A stretch of 64,000 bases of DNA from Actinoplanes sp. NBRC 103695 (GTDB taxonomy: Bacteria; Actinomycetota; Actinomycetes; Mycobacteriales; Micromonosporaceae). The stretch lies in the NCBI RefSeq assembly GCF_030269485.1, contig NZ_BSTL01000004.1, positions 62,001-126,000 of the forward strand. The letters are read 5' to 3'. The position numbers and the translations under genes were made by a program. Below are positions 25,717 through 35,225 of this stretch, piece after piece; the first letter of the stretch is position 1; every line of letters begins with the position of its first letter. The notes beneath the pieces are model-generated. The model saw only the letters and a list, made by a program, of their open reading frames with translations. It was not told the DNA's origin and made no database searches.

Positions 25717-26130
25717 GTGACTCGTCCACCCCTCGCCGAGCAGTTCGACCTGCAACCCCACCCCGAGGGTGGCTGGTTCCGCGAGACCTTCCGGTCCGCG
25801 ACGACCTTCACCCCCGACGGGTACGACGGACCGCGCGCGGCCGCGACCGCGATCTACTTCGTCCTGCACCCCGGCGAGAGTTCCGCCTGGCATGTGGTGC
25901 GTTCCGACGAGTTGTGGTTCTGGCACTCGGGCGGCCCGCTGGAGCTCAGCCTCGGCGGCAGCGGCGAGTCGCCGGTCGTGGCGGCCACCACCGTGCTGGG
26001 CGTCACGAATCCACAGGTGCTGATCCCGGCGGGTGTCTGGCAGGCCGCCGTTCCCGCAGCTCAGGAGCCGGTTCTGGTCAGCTGTGTGGTGTCGCCGGGC
26101 TTCGACTTCGCCGACTTCAGAATGGAATAG
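25717..26130 (+). CDS. Cupin-fold protein, DUF985 type
   Basis: The protein is 137 aa. The fold is typical of the DUF985/YML079w-like cupins: QFDLQPHPEGGWFRETFRS, IYFVLHPGESSAWHVV, DELWFWHSGGPLELSL, and PAGVWQAAVP near the end. The His and Glu residues of HVVRSDE could bind a metal. No reaction is established for the family. GTG 25717 has GGAGG six nt upstream. It is divergent from dinB across an SOS box; a role in the damage response is possible but not shown. Confidence 0.82.
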   Translation: MTRPPLAEQFDLQPHPEGGWFRETFRSATTFTPDGYDGPRAAATAIYFVLHPGESSAWHVVRSDELWFWHSGGPLELSLGGSGESPVVAATTVLGVTNPQVLIPAGVWQAAVPAAQEPVLVSCVVSPGFDFADFRME

Positions 26131-26186
26131 CTCCAGGCTGGTGTCCGTTCAGACAACGGGCTCACCAGAGAGAGAAGGAAACACCG

Positions 26187-26486
26187 ATGCTGCGGCTTTC
26201 CGCACGCGTCTTCGACACGACCCGGACGTCGGGCTGCCGCCTGGACGCGCACCGCGAGGACGACACGCTTCACCTGAACATCGACCTGCCCGGCGCGGAC
26301 CCGGCCGACGTCGCCGTGGATGTCCACGATGATGTCGTGACGATCAGCGCCGCCCGCCGGAGGCGGGACGAGAAAACGATCGAGGAACAGGTCGCTCTGC
26401 CCGACGGACTGGACACCGACCGGCTCGACGCTCAGTACGACGAGGGCGTCCTGACCCTGCGCATCCCGATCAGGAAGGCTGCTTGA
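26187..26486 (+). CDS. Small heat-shock protein, Hsp20/alpha-crystallin
   Basis: The protein is 99 aa, shorter than the usual 140-150 aa. Nearly all of it is the alpha-crystallin domain: RLDAHREDDTLHLNIDLPG, DVAVDVHDDVVTISAARR, and EGVLTLRIPI, where IPI is the conserved I-x-I tail motif. The N-terminal arm is very short, which in this family limits oligomer size. It should hold unfolding proteins in the cytoplasm. AGAAGGAAA precedes the ATG. Its last 17 bases overlap the 3' end of the convergent CBM6 gene. I saw no HAIR or other heat-shock operator upstream. Confidence 0.88.
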   Translation: MLRLSARVFDTTRTSGCRLDAHREDDTLHLNIDLPGADPADVAVDVHDDVVTISAARRRRDEKTIEEQVALPDGLDTDRLDAQYDEGVLTLRIPIRKAA

Positions 26487-27096
26487 ACCGCAGCCAGTTC
26501 ACGTTGAGGAAGTCGTCGGGGACCGCGTTGCCGAAGGTCACGTAGACCGTGTGCAGCCCGGTCACCGGCGCCATGTCGGTGGTCTGGGTGATCCAGTTCT
26601 GCCATCCGCCGGTGCGCGACGTGGTGAGCGTCGCCACCGGCGGGCTGTCCTTGCTGTCGATCCGGATCTCGATCCGCCCGGTCTTGTCGGTGTCCGTGGC
26701 CACCCGCACGTTCACCGAGGCCGGCGGCGACGCCCCGAAGTTGACGTCGTCGAACCGCAGGAAGTCCCCGTTGTTGATCCAGCCGGCGTTGCGCCCGCCG
26801 CCCTCGTCCTCGGTGTCCTGCATCTCCAGCCCGGACACCTCGGCGGCGTCCTCGACCTGCAGCGGCTGGTAGGCGTCGACGCCACCCGTGGGAACCGGCG
26901 ACGGTTCAGCGGACGGCGACGGTTCCGCGGACGGCGACGGCGACGAGGAAACAACGGGCGCCGATTTTGCTGGAGCTGGGGACGCGGAGGACCGGCCCAG
27001 CAGCCAGCCGACGACGATCAGCAGGACCACCCCGGCCGCGACGAGCAGCCGGTTGCGCAGGGTGCGCGAGCGTGATCGGTAGACGGTCGTGGACAT
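26470..27096 (-). CDS. Membrane-anchored CBM6 carbohydrate-binding protein
   Basis: The protein is 208 aa. A basic N-terminus and one membrane segment (about 15-35) are followed by a Pro/Ser/Glu-rich linker with repeated S-A-E-P-S-P. The CBM6 domain (about 80-205) has YQPLQVEDAAEVSGLEMQDT, GWINNGDFLRFDDVNFG, and GLHTVYVTFG near its end. There is no catalytic module. It starts 3 bp after the oppF stop and is probably the last gene of the importer operon. That position suggests a surface binding protein for the transported glycan; CBM6 modules often bind beta-1,3-glucan or xylan. Confidence 0.82.
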   Translation of the reverse strand: MSTTVYRSRSRTLRNRLLVAAGVVLLIVVGWLLGRSSASPAPAKSAPVVSSSPSPSAEPSPSAEPSPVPTGGVDAYQPLQVEDAAEVSGLEMQDTEDEGGGRNAGWINNGDFLRFDDVNFGASPPASVNVRVATDTDKTGRIEIRIDSKDSPPVATLTTSRTGGWQNWITQTTDMAPVTGLHTVYVTFGNAVPDDFLNVNWLRFKQPS

Positions 27097-27099
27097 CGG

Positions 27100-28167
27100 T
27101 CAGGAGGGTACCTCGGCGACGATCGACTCGGTCGGCGGCTCGGCGAAGTGGCACGCCACCCGCTGCGCCGGCGCCTTCTCGTCCAGCGGCGGCACGACCT
27201 CGGCGCAGATGTCCTCGGCCTTCCAGCACCGGGTGCGGAAGCGGCAGCCGGACGGCGGGTCCACCGGGCTGGGGACGTCGCCGACCAGACGGATCCGGTT
27301 CTTCGGCGGCACACCGCGGACCACGGCGATGTCCGGCACCGCGGACAGCAGCGCCTGCGTGTAGGGGTGCTGCGGCTTCTGGTAGAGCGCGTCCCGCGGG
27401 CCCTCCTCGACGACCCGGCCGAGGTACATCACCGCGACGCGGTCGCAGAAGTGGCGTACCACGCCGAGGTCGTGGGCGATGAAGACGAACGCGATGCCGA
27501 GTTCCTTGCGCAGGTTCTCGAGCAGGTTCATCACCTGGGCCTGGATGGACACGTCCAGCGCCGAGACCGGCTCGTCGGCTACGATGATCTTCGGCTGGGT
27601 GGCCAGCGCCCGGGCGATGCCGATGCGCTGCCGCTGACCGCCGGAGAACTCGTGCGGGTAGCGGTTGTAGTGCTCCGGGTTCAGGCCGACCATCTCGAGC
27701 AGTTCCTGGACGCGCGGCAGTTCGCGGTTCTTGTCGACCATGCCGTGGGTGCGCAGGGCGGTGCCGACGATCGTGCCGACCGTGTGCCGCGGGTTCAGCG
27801 ACGAGTACGGGTCCTGGAAGATCAGCTGGATCTCCCGCCGGTACGGCCGCAGCCGCCGCTCGGACATGTGCGCGATGTCGTGACCCTGGTACTTGATCGA
27901 CCCGCGGGTCGGCTCCAGCAGCCGGGTGATCAGCCTCGCCGTGGTCGACTTGCCGCAGCCGGACTCGCCGACCAGGCCGATCGTCTCGCCGGCGTTGACG
28001 GTCAGGTCCACGCCGTCCACGGCCTGCACCCACTTGGTGCCGCGGGCCAGCACCCCGTCGCCCGACGTCTTGAAGTACATCGCCAGGTTTTCCAGCTGCA
28101 GCAGGGGAGCGCCCTCGACGCGGGGGATGGCTCCGCGTTCGCCGCGCGCGTTCGCTGTGGTCGTCAT
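27100..28167 (-). CDS. oppF: Opp/Dpp-type ABC importer ATP-binding protein (second ATPase)
   Basis: The protein is 355 aa. Walker A is GESGCGKS, the signature is [15 protein letters not shown], Walker B is [14 protein letters not shown], and the H-loop is FIAHDLG. The C-terminal oligopeptide-transporter extension contains the Fe-S-type Cys cluster found in OppD/DppD proteins ([15 protein letters not shown]). It energises import together with the oppD product, encoded 10 bp upstream. AAGGA precedes the ATG. The symbol follows family position; the substrate may be a sugar oligomer rather than peptide. Confidence 0.9.
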   Translation of the reverse strand: MTTTANARGERGAIPRVEGAPLLQLENLAMYFKTSGDGVLARGTKWVQAVDGVDLTVNAGETIGLVGESGCGKSTTARLITRLLEPTRGSIKYQGHDIAHMSERRLRPYRREIQLIFQDPYSSLNPRHTVGTIVGTALRTHGMVDKNRELPRVQELLEMVGLNPEHYNRYPHEFSGGQRQRIGIARALATQPKIIVADEPVSALDVSIQAQVMNLLENLRKELGIAFVFIAHDLGVVRHFCDRVAVMYLGRVVEEGPRDALYQKPQHPYTQALLSAVPDIAVVRGVPPKNRIRLVGDVPSPVDPPSGCRFRTRCWKAEDICAEVVPPLDEKAPAQRVACHFAEPPTESIVAEVPS

Positions 28168-28177
28168 GGTTTGGTCC

Positions 28178-29266
28178 TTACGGCAGCCGGGGCAGGATCT
28201 CGGTCTGGAAGATCTGATCCGGGTCCTTGAGATGGCATCGCGACGCGCGACCGGTGTCGGCGGTCCGCGGGATCAGGTCGGGCTTGAGGGTGGTGCACCT
28301 GTCGCCGGGAACCCGGCTGCGGAACTCGCAACGCGGGTGGAAGGCGCAGCCCGTCGGCACGGCGAGCAGGCTGGGCGGGGCGCCGGGGATCGGGTGCAGC
28401 GGCTGCGGCTCGCCGGCCAGCGCCGGAATGCTTTCGAGCAGGCCCCAGGTGTACGGGTGCAGCGGCGTCCCGAGGATCTTCTCGACCGGGCCGTGCTCGA
28501 TGGCGCTGCCCGCGTACATGACCAGGATGTCGTCGGCGATCTCCGCCACCACGCCGAGGTCATGGGTGATGAAGACGACCGCGGAGCCGAAGTCGCGCTG
28601 CAGGTCGGCGATCAGGTCGAGGATCTGCGCCTGCACGGTCACGTCGAGGGCCGTGGTGGGCTCGTCGGCGATCAGCAGCTTGGGGTCGTTGACCAGCGCC
28701 ATCGCGATCATCGCGCGCTGCCGCATGCCGCCGGAGAACTCGTGCGGGTAGTTGCCCACCCGCCGCTTCGGGTTCGGGATGCCGACCCGGTCGAGCATCT
28801 CGATGGCCCGGGTCCTGGCCTTGCTCTTCGAGACGCCGTGGTGCGCCCGGTACGCCTCCATGATCTGGTCGCCGATCGTGAAGTACGGGTGCAGCGACGA
28901 CTGCGGGTCCTGGAAGATCATCGCCGCGCCGCTGCCGCGGAACTTCTCCAGGTCCTTCTCGCCCATGCCGACGATCTGCTGGCCGCCGACCTTGATCGAG
29001 CCGGAGATCCGCGCGGTCTTCGCGTCGTGCAGGCCCATGACGGCCATGCTGGAGACGCTCTTGCCGGAGCCGGACTCGCCGACGATCGCCAGTGTGCGGC
29101 CCAGCGGCAGCGAGTAGCTCAGCCCCTGCACCGCCTTGACCATGCCGTCCGCGGTGGGGAACTGCACCTGGAGATCGGTGACCTCGAGGTAGGCCTCCTC
29201 GCTCCCGCCGCGGGTGCGCGCGGTCCGGGTCACCGTCTGCGGTACCCGGCTGGTCTGGTCGCTCAT
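28178..29266 (-). CDS. oppD: Opp/Dpp-type ABC importer ATP-binding protein (first ATPase)
   Basis: The protein is 362 aa. Walker A is GESGSGKS, the signature is [15 protein letters not shown], Walker B is [14 protein letters not shown], and the H-loop is FITHDLG. The C-terminal extension has [19 protein letters not shown], the Cys-rich element of this family. It pairs with oppF, 10 bp downstream, and follows oppB, 37 bp upstream. The operon order is C-A-B-D-F, whereas the E. coli operon runs A-B-C-D-F. Confidence 0.9.
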   Translation of the reverse strand: MSDQTSRVPQTVTRTARTRGGSEEAYLEVTDLQVQFPTADGMVKAVQGLSYSLPLGRTLAIVGESGSGKSVSSMAVMGLHDAKTARISGSIKVGGQQIVGMGEKDLEKFRGSGAAMIFQDPQSSLHPYFTIGDQIMEAYRAHHGVSKSKARTRAIEMLDRVGIPNPKRRVGNYPHEFSGGMRQRAMIAMALVNDPKLLIADEPTTALDVTVQAQILDLIADLQRDFGSAVVFITHDLGVVAEIADDILVMYAGSAIEHGPVEKILGTPLHPYTWGLLESIPALAGEPQPLHPIPGAPPSLLAVPTGCAFHPRCEFRSRVPGDRCTTLKPDLIPRTADTGRASRCHLKDPDQIFQTEILPRLP

Positions 29267-29303
29267 GCTGCTGCCGCCTTACTGCTGCGTACGTACGGGT
29301 GGA

Positions 29304-30281
29304 TCATCCGAGCCGGACCCGGGGGTCCAGGAAGGTGTACGCGATGTCCACGATGAGGTTCATCACGACCAGGACGACCGAGCCGACGAGTACGCCGCCC
29401 ATCAGCACCGGCAGGTCGTACTGGCCGAAGGCGCGGAGCACCAGGTTGCCCAGGCCGGGCAGGTCGAAGATCCGCTCGGTGAAGATCGCGCCGGTGAGCT
29501 GGCCGGCCAGGTCGATGCCGAAGATGGTGGCGACCGGGGTGAGCGCGGCGCGCAGCCCGTGCCGGTAGACGACCCGGTTCTTGGAGATGCCCTTCGATCG
29601 CGCGGTCCGGACGAAGTCCTGGCCCAGCGCCTCGATCATGGAGGCCCGGGAGTAGCGGGTGTACGCGGCGGCGTTCGCGATGCCCAGGCAGACCCAGGCG
29701 GCGACCAGTCCGCTCGCCCAGGAGAAGGGGTTCTCGAAGAACGATGTCCAGCCGGACTCCGGCAGGAAGGTCGCGTACAGCACCACGAGCAGGGCGAAGA
29801 CGAAGTACGGGAACGAGTTGAGCACCAGGGTGGTGCCGACCACGGCCTTGTCCAGTGGTGTTCCTCTGACCTGGGCCGCCATCGTGCCGGTGAAGATGCC
29901 GATGGCCAGGTAGACGACCGCGGCGCCGAGCACGAGCGAGAGCGTCACCGGGAGCGCCTGTGCCAGCAGCTTCGTGACCGGTTCGCCGAGCGTGTAGGAG
30001 TAGCCGAGGCAGGGGGCCGGGCACTCGCGGACGACGCCGCCGGTCTCGAACTCGCGGTCGACGACCAGGCCCTTGAGGTAGACGCCGATCTGGACCAGCG
30101 CGGGGTCGTCGAGGTGCAGGCCGGCCCGGATGTTGGCGAGCCGCTCGGGGGTGCAGCGTGGCCCGCAGATCACGCCCGCCGGATCGGTGGGGGCGAGGAA
30201 GAACAGCGCGAAGCTGGCCACCAGCGTCACGATCACCACGGAGACGGCGCTCACGAGGCGTCGAAGGATATAGAGCAGCAC
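29304..30281 (-). CDS. oppB: Opp/Dpp-type ABC importer permease B
   Basis: The protein is 325 aa with six predicted membrane segments and the DppB-like start [19 protein letters not shown]. The EAA loop is represented by [26 protein letters not shown] periplasmic insert between the first two membrane segments contains two Cys pairs ([10 protein letters not shown] and RECPAPCLG). GTG 30281 has AGGAG six nt upstream. A strong hairpin separates it from oppA. Confidence 0.9.
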   Translation of the reverse strand: MLLYILRRLVSAVSVVIVTLVASFALFFLAPTDPAGVICGPRCTPERLANIRAGLHLDDPALVQIGVYLKGLVVDREFETGGVVRECPAPCLGYSYTLGEPVTKLLAQALPVTLSLVLGAAVVYLAIGIFTGTMAAQVRGTPLDKAVVGTTLVLNSFPYFVFALLVVLYATFLPESGWTSFFENPFSWASGLVAAWVCLGIANAAAYTRYSRASMIEALGQDFVRTARSKGISKNRVVYRHGLRAALTPVATIFGIDLAGQLTGAIFTERIFDLPGLGNLVLRAFGQYDLPVLMGGVLVGSVVLVVMNLIVDIAYTFLDPRVRLG

Positions 30282-30345
30282 AGCTCGCTCCTGCGTTTTC
30301 CGGTTCTTGAGAGGGAGGTCGGCGAGGGGAGGGGCCTATGGTCGC

Positions 30346-30361
30346 GGTGGCCCGGGCCACC
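30346..30361 (-). terminator. Palindrome between oppA and oppB, possible attenuator
   Basis: GGTGGCCCGGGCCACC is a perfect 16-bp palindrome within the 128-bp gap. A hairpin here would protect or partly terminate the oppA message, giving more binding protein than permease, as is common in ABC importer operons. Confidence 0.45.
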
Positions 30362-30409
30362 CTGGAGGGGATGGACCGGACCACCGCGGGTCCAGCTAAC
30401 TGCGGAGCG

Positions 30410-32155
30410 TCAGCTCTTCAGGTACATGCTGGTGAAGACCGGCAGACCGGTGGTGGGGTCACCGATGGTCTTGCCGACGTTGGTGCCCTGGACGTTCGCC
30501 ATCTTGTCGTAGTAACGCGGGATGGCCACGTACATCTCCATGATCTTCTTGTCCAGCGGGGCCCACTTGCTGATGGCCTCCTCCGTCGGAAGGTTGGCGA
30601 TGTCGGTGATCTCCTTGTCCAGCGCGTCGTCGCTCAGCATGCCCCAGCTCTGACCGTCGGAGATGCTGTGCTTCTGGAAGAGCACCGGGAACCAGGAGGT
30701 GCCGGACGGCCAGTCGGAGCACCAGCCGGACGGGCTCTGGCCCATGTTGACCGGAGCCTTGTAGTCACCGAGCTTGGCGCGCAGGTCGGCGGTGGCGACA
30801 CCGATCGGCTTGACCTTGAAGCCGGCCTTGGTCAGCGCGTCCGAGCGGATCTGGGTCTGCTGCTGCGGGATCGGCTTGGTGTTGTCGTAGTACCAGCTGA
30901 GCTCGAAGCCGACCTTGTTCTCGGCCTCCAGGATCTTCTTGGCGGCGGCCGGGTCGCCCTTGCCGGTGCCGCTCAGGTCCGGAACCGGCGGGTACTTCTC
31001 GTAGCCCGGGATGGACGGCGGCATGACCGTGCTGGCCCGCTCGGCGACGAAGTCGTTGAGGCCGGCGGCGGTCCAGCTCTGGTCGTACGGCCAGGCCTTG
31101 GCGATCGCCTTACGGATCGGCAGCGGGATCTTGCGGGTGTCCATCTGGACCACGATGGTGCACGCGCTCTGACCCTGGACCAGCTGCGACTGCTTGCCGG
31201 CCTGGATGTCCGGGATCAGCGAGGCGTCGAGCACGTCGTAGTTGATCGCGCTGGCTTCCGAGCCGCTGCTCTTCAGCACCGCGGTCTGGCTCTTCACCGC
31301 GTCGACACCCCAGTTGAAGGTGTAGGTGTCGGGGTAGTTGTGGCGGGCCGGGTCGGTCTCGGCCTTCCAGTTCGGGTTGCGCTTGAGCACCAGCTTGGTG
31401 CCGGCCTGGTACTTGTCGAACATGTACGGGCCGGTGGCCAGCGGGTGGTTCTTGTAGTCCTGCTTGGTGTCCTTGGCCTTCGGGATCGGCGTGAACGCCG
31501 GGAAGGTCAGGTAGAACGGCAGGTCGGAGAACGGCTTGGCCAGGTGGATGATCAGGGTGTCGGTGCCCTGGGTCTCCACACCGGCGTAGGTGTCGCCGCT
31601 GGTGTACGGGCCCTTGTACTTCTCGCCGTCCTTGAAGTACTGGATCTGGTACGTGGGGCCGTTGGCGTACACGTCGTGCGCGAAGGAGCGCTTGACCGCG
31701 TAGGCCAGGTCCTCGACCTTGACGTCCGTGCCGTCCTCGTACTTGATGCCCGGCTGGAGCTTGAAGGTCCAGGTCAGCTTGTCGGCCGAGGGCGTACCGA
31801 CGTCGGTCAGGTCGGGCACCAGAGTCGGCTTGCCGTCCCGGATGTCGAACTGGGTCGGGGTACGGAACAGCAGCTTGCCGATGGCGTTCGAGTCGACGTA
31901 GTAGATGTCCGTCGGGTCGAACGTGTTCGGCGTGGTCTGCGCCTGAACCTCGAGGTTGCCGCCCTGCTTCGCGCCGTCGATCGGCTTGGCCGGACCCTTG
32001 GCGTTCGGGTCGATCGCGTTCGACTGGGTCGAGATCTTGCCGGTGTCGGAGCTGCCGTTGTCACCCTCGTTGTTGGACGACGGGCTCGAGCAGCCCGTCA
32101 CAGCGAGAGCGACGGCCGCGGTAGCCGCCACCGCCACATGGAATCGCCTTGCCAT
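30410..32155 (-). CDS. oppA: Opp/Dpp-family substrate-binding lipoprotein
   Basis: The protein is 581 aa with lipobox VTGC after a short signal peptide, then a Ser/Asn-rich spacer. It is a class C binding protein: FDPTDIYYVDSNAIGKLLF, LTWTFKLQPGIKYEDGTDVK, LAYAVKRSFAH, and GTKLVLKRNPNWK. It delivers substrate to the OppBC channel. The family name says peptide, but members in Thermotoga and other bacteria bind beta-glucan or mannan oligosaccharides. Here the neighbours are a CBM6 protein and a GH64 glucanase. ATG 32155 is chosen because the signal peptide begins there and AGAGGAG lies just upstream, although the spacing is short. Confidence 0.9.
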   Translation of the reverse strand: MARRFHVAVAATAAVALAVTGCSSPSSNNEGDNGSSDTGKISTQSNAIDPNAKGPAKPIDGAKQGGNLEVQAQTTPNTFDPTDIYYVDSNAIGKLLFRTPTQFDIRDGKPTLVPDLTDVGTPSADKLTWTFKLQPGIKYEDGTDVKVEDLAYAVKRSFAHDVYANGPTYQIQYFKDGEKYKGPYTSGDTYAGVETQGTDTLIIHLAKPFSDLPFYLTFPAFTPIPKAKDTKQDYKNHPLATGPYMFDKYQAGTKLVLKRNPNWKAETDPARHNYPDTYTFNWGVDAVKSQTAVLKSSGSEASAINYDVLDASLIPDIQAGKQSQLVQGQSACTIVVQMDTRKIPLPIRKAIAKAWPYDQSWTAAGLNDFVAERASTVMPPSIPGYEKYPPVPDLSGTGKGDPAAAKKILEAENKVGFELSWYYDNTKPIPQQQTQIRSDALTKAGFKVKPIGVATADLRAKLGDYKAPVNMGQSPSGWCSDWPSGTSWFPVLFQKHSISDGQSWGMLSDDALDKEITDIANLPTEEAISKWAPLDKKIMEMYVAIPRYYDKMANVQGTNVGKTIGDPTTGLPVFTSMYLKS

Positions 32156-32189
32156 TTCTCCTCTTCTCATTACTGGGCGTGACAGGACG

Positions 32190-33218
32190 TCACCGTCGGG
32201 TGCGGGGGTCGAAGGCGTCTCGTACCGCGTCACCGAGGAGGCTGAGCGACAGCACGAGCATCGTGATCGCAAGGACCGGAACCCACAGGTAGAGCGGGTC
32301 CTGCTTGTAGTAGTTCTGCGCGGCGGAGATGGTGACTCCCCACGACGGCGTCGGCTCGACGAGCCCGACCCCGAGAAAGGTCAATCCGGCCTCGACCACG
32401 ATGTAGCTCGGTAGAGCCATGGAGACCGAGATGACGATGGGCGCCACCAGGTTGGGCAGCAGCTCCTTGAAAAGCACCTTGCGGGTGGGCACGCCGAGAA
32501 CCTTGGCCGCCGCGACGAACTCGCGTTCGCGCAGGGACAGCACCTCACCGCGGATCAGTCGGGCCAGCGCGGCCCAGCCGAAGAAGGACAGCACGAGGAT
32601 CAGGGAGTAGAAGCGGACCTGAGCGACCTCGTTGGGGTCCGCCCCGCCGTCGGCGTTGCCGACGAAGATCGCCAGCAGCACCGCCGGAACGGCGATCGCG
32701 AAGAGCAGGTAGGGCAGGCTCAGGACGAAGTCGATGATCCAGGAGAGGATCCGGTCGGTCCAGCCGCCGGCGAAGCCGGCCAGCAGGCCGATGACGACGC
32801 CGACGAAGGTGGTCAGGATCGTCACCGAGCCGGCCACCAGCAGCGAGGGCCGGGCGCCGTAGACGAACCGGGCGAACAGGTCCCGGCCGAGCTTCGGCTC
32901 GATGCCGAACCAGTGGTCGCCGGTGGCCGCGATGGTCGGCAGGCCGTACGGGTCGAGCAGGTCCTGGTGCAGGGTGGAGATGTCCTGGCCCTCGAGCTTG
33001 GCCAGCAGCGGCGCGAAGATCGCGATCAGGACGAAGAAGACGAAGACGCTCGCACAGGTGACCGCGACCCGATCCTTGCGGAGCCGGGCGAAGGCGATCG
33101 CCGTCGGGGATTTCCCCCGCGTCGACACCTTCTTCTGCGGCGTGGCCGGGGCCGGTCCCATGGCGTCCGTCGATGCGCCGGTCCTGCTCAGTCCCGCCTC
33201 CTCGATGAGCGGTTCCAC
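32190..33218 (-). CDS. oppC: Opp/Dpp-type ABC importer permease C
   Basis: The protein is 342 aa: an N-terminal cytoplasmic tail of about 45 aa, then the OppC_N segment and six membrane helices. The EAA loop is LREREFVAAAKVLGVPTRKVLFKEL in family position, and the tail ends LLGDAVRDAFDPRTRR. GTG 33218 follows GGGAGGTGA at good spacing. It is the first gene of the operon; oppA follows 34 bp downstream. The promoter must lie in the long AT-richer region toward 34.0 kb, which also holds a LacI-type palindrome. Confidence 0.9.
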   Translation of the reverse strand: MEPLIEEAGLSRTGASTDAMGPAPATPQKKVSTRGKSPTAIAFARLRKDRVAVTCASVFVFFVLIAIFAPLLAKLEGQDISTLHQDLLDPYGLPTIAATGDHWFGIEPKLGRDLFARFVYGARPSLLVAGSVTILTTFVGVVIGLLAGFAGGWTDRILSWIIDFVLSLPYLLFAIAVPAVLLAIFVGNADGGADPNEVAQVRFYSLILVLSFFGWAALARLIRGEVLSLREREFVAAAKVLGVPTRKVLFKELLPNLVAPIVISVSMALPSYIVVEAGLTFLGVGLVEPTPSWGVTISAAQNYYKQDPLYLWVPVLAITMLVLSLSLLGDAVRDAFDPRTRR

Positions 33219-34006
33219 GCGTTGTCACCTCCCATGGGCACGACACTCCCACGTGCTCTGGGGCGTGAGAGGCATTCGGATGCTGCGGTTGGGAAGGTAG
33301 CCCGTGATTCGGCCGTAGGAAATGAGTTGACGCATCGAATGAATAACGCATTGCCGTATGACCCAGATCACAATACTGTCCGTTCCCTTTCGCAGAGTGG
33401 GACTCCATTGTGCAAAACAGACGTATCGCGGCCGCGATTCGCCCCATACGCACCAGATCACACTACATACGGCAATCAGCCTTGCACGCAAAGTGATGGG
33501 CGTCCACCCGGATCGGTTGTTACGTCTTAGTTTCCGAACTGTGCTCACCGGGCTCCGGCGCTGCATCGACGGAGGTGAGGGCCCTGAGCGTGCGGCCGGA
33601 AGATTTCTCGTGTCCGTGGCGCCCGAAGGTGAGCCTTCCGGTCGGCAGCGGTTCCGGCGAGGTGTCTGCCCGTGTTTGAGTGTGCACCCATGGTTACTCG
33701 TCGATGTGGGCGCCATTCCTGGCGCCCTTTCCGATTGGTATCGACGCCGGTGGATGATCTTGTCGGGAATGGGGGCTTGCGACCGGCCACGATGTCGTTC
33801 CGCATTGACCGTTTGACATCCGTCGAAGCGACGCTCATGATCGAGAGAGCGCTCTCAGGGACGAGACGGGTATGCCTCGTCGTCACGGAGCGTGACGGTC
33901 AGGGCGCCCCCCATCTGTCCGCCCCCGACGCGACCCTGACCTGACGCCATCCCCAGCCCGGCAACACCCGGGCGGCGTCGAAGAGGGGGACGACCGTGGA
34001 GTGTTC
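33219..34006. other. 788-bp divergent intergenic region, no convincing gene
   Basis: It lies between oppC and the GH64 gene. GC content is visibly lower at 33300-33500 (for example TGAATAACGCATTGCC), fitting promoters. Short open frames on both strands (such as 33672-33944 plus) lack the GC-rich third positions of real genes here. The only clear motif is the palindrome at 33845. A small RNA cannot be excluded. Confidence 0.55.
33845..33856. promoter_or_regulatory. LacI-type palindrome GAGAGCGCTCTC
   Basis: This perfect 12-bp, CG-centred palindrome of the AGCGCT class is used by LacI-family sugar regulators. It lies 151 bp upstream of the GH64 start and could serve GH64, the opp operon or both. 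Confidence 0.5.
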
Positions 34007-35185
34007 ATGCCTCTCAAGCGCAAACTGCTCGGACTCGCCGTGGCCGCGGTGGCGATCCCCGCCGCCGTCGCCGTCGTGCCCAACGCGTTCGCAGCCGGCC
34101 CCGACCTGCTGCCGCTGACCATCACCAACGATTCGGGCCGCGGTGAGCCGGTCCACCTCTATGTCCTGGGCGTCTCGGGCGGCCGGCTCGGGTATGTGAC
34201 CGAGGCCGGGGCCTTCACCCCGTGGACCGGTGGCGCCAACCCGCCGGCGCCGGCGCCGGACGTCTCCATCGACGGGCCGGCACCGGGCGCCGCCAAGACC
34301 ATCAGCGTCCCGAAGGGCCTCTCCGGCCGGATGTACATGTCGTTCGGCGACAAGCTTGACTTCCGGCTCACCCCGGACGGCCTGGTCCAGCCGGCGCCGT
34401 GGGCCGGTGGCGACGCGAACGCGAACTTCCTGTTCGACTGGAGCGAGTTCACCTACAACGACGCCGGGGTGTTCCTGAACAGCTCGCAGGTCGACATGTT
34501 CGCCGTGCCGCACTCGGTGAGCGTCACCGGCTCGGACGGGCGGACCCTGACCACCGGGCTGCTCGAGCCGGGCGGCCGGCAGGCGGTCATCGACGGCATG
34601 AAGGCCGACCCGGACTTCGCCAAGCTGGTGAAGACCCGGGACGACGGGACCGTGCTGCGCGTGCTCTCCCCGGGCAAGGGCGCGGAAGGCAGCGGCTTCC
34701 CGGCCGGCTACCTGGACGGCTACATCGACCGGGCCTGGGCCGCGTACGCGAACACCGACCTGACCGTCCGGCCGTTCCTGGACCAGCCGGACAAGGTGTT
34801 CCTCGGACGCACCTCGGGCGACGTGCTGAGCTTCCGGGACGCGAGCGGCGCTCAGGTGGCGACGTTCACCAAGCCCAGCACCGCCGACGTGTGGGGCTGC
34901 GACGGCAACCTCGGCGCGCCGAACGACCTGGTCGTCGGGCCGATCGCGCGGAGTCTCTGCGCCGCGTTGCAGCGCGGGACGCTGGGCACCCAGGCCGTCG
35001 AGCCGTCGACCGACCCGGCGACCTTCTACCGGAGCGAGCCGGTCAACCTCTACAACAAGCTGATCCACGAGCAGATGGTGGACGGCAAGGCGTACGCGTT
35101 CGCCTTCGACGACGTCGCCAACCAGGAGTCGCTGGTGCACAGCGGCGACCCGACGTCGATCGGGATCACGCTGACGGCGTTCTGA
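34007..35185 (+). CDS. Secreted GH64 endo-beta-1,3-glucanase
   Basis: The protein is 392 aa with a signal peptide ending AFA-A near residue 30. The rest matches the laminaripentaose-producing beta-1,3-glucanases: LTITNDSGRGEPVHLYVLG, then SFGDKLDFRLTPDGLVQP. The active site NFLFDWSEFTYNDAG followed by SSQVDMF places the acid Glu147 and base Asp163 at the same 16-residue spacing as the characterised Streptomyces enzyme. It cleaves beta-1,3-glucan chains to pentasaccharides outside the cell. ATG 34007 lies 7 nt after GTGGA; an in-frame GTG at 34001 is the alternative. It is divergent from the importer operon, which could take up its products. Confidence 0.93.
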   Translation: MPLKRKLLGLAVAAVAIPAAVAVVPNAFAAGPDLLPLTITNDSGRGEPVHLYVLGVSGGRLGYVTEAGAFTPWTGGANPPAPAPDVSIDGPAPGAAKTISVPKGLSGRMYMSFGDKLDFRLTPDGLVQPAPWAGGDANANFLFDWSEFTYNDAGVFLNSSQVDMFAVPHSVSVTGSDGRTLTTGLLEPGGRQAVIDGMKADPDFAKLVKTRDDGTVLRVLSPGKGAEGSGFPAGYLDGYIDRAWAAYANTDLTVRPFLDQPDKVFLGRTSGDVLSFRDASGAQVATFTKPSTADVWGCDGNLGAPNDLVVGPIARSLCAALQRGTLGTQAVEPSTDPATFYRSEPVNLYNKLIHEQMVDGKAYAFAFDDVANQESLVHSGDPTSIGITLTAF

Positions 35186-35189
35186 GCCT

Positions 35190-35219
35190 CTTGCGGGGGC
35201 GTTCCGGCGCCCCCGCGAG
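35190..35219. terminator. Bidirectional hairpin between GH64 and the DUF3558-like gene
   Basis: GCGGGGGCG and CGCCCCCGC form a 9-bp perfect stem with a TTCCGG loop, extended three pairs further by CTT and GAG. It lies 4 bp after the GH64 stop and 6 bp before the stop of the convergent gene. Confidence 0.7.
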
Positions 35220-35225
35220 CCGCGG

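Noticed and set aside
25673..25729. Longer dinB start at 25729
   Set aside because: It would translate through the LexA box and the putative -10 box, and overlap the divergent cupin start.
33672..33944. 90-aa plus-strand frame before the GH64 gene
   Set aside because: There is no GC bias at third positions, no ribosome site and no recognisable domain.
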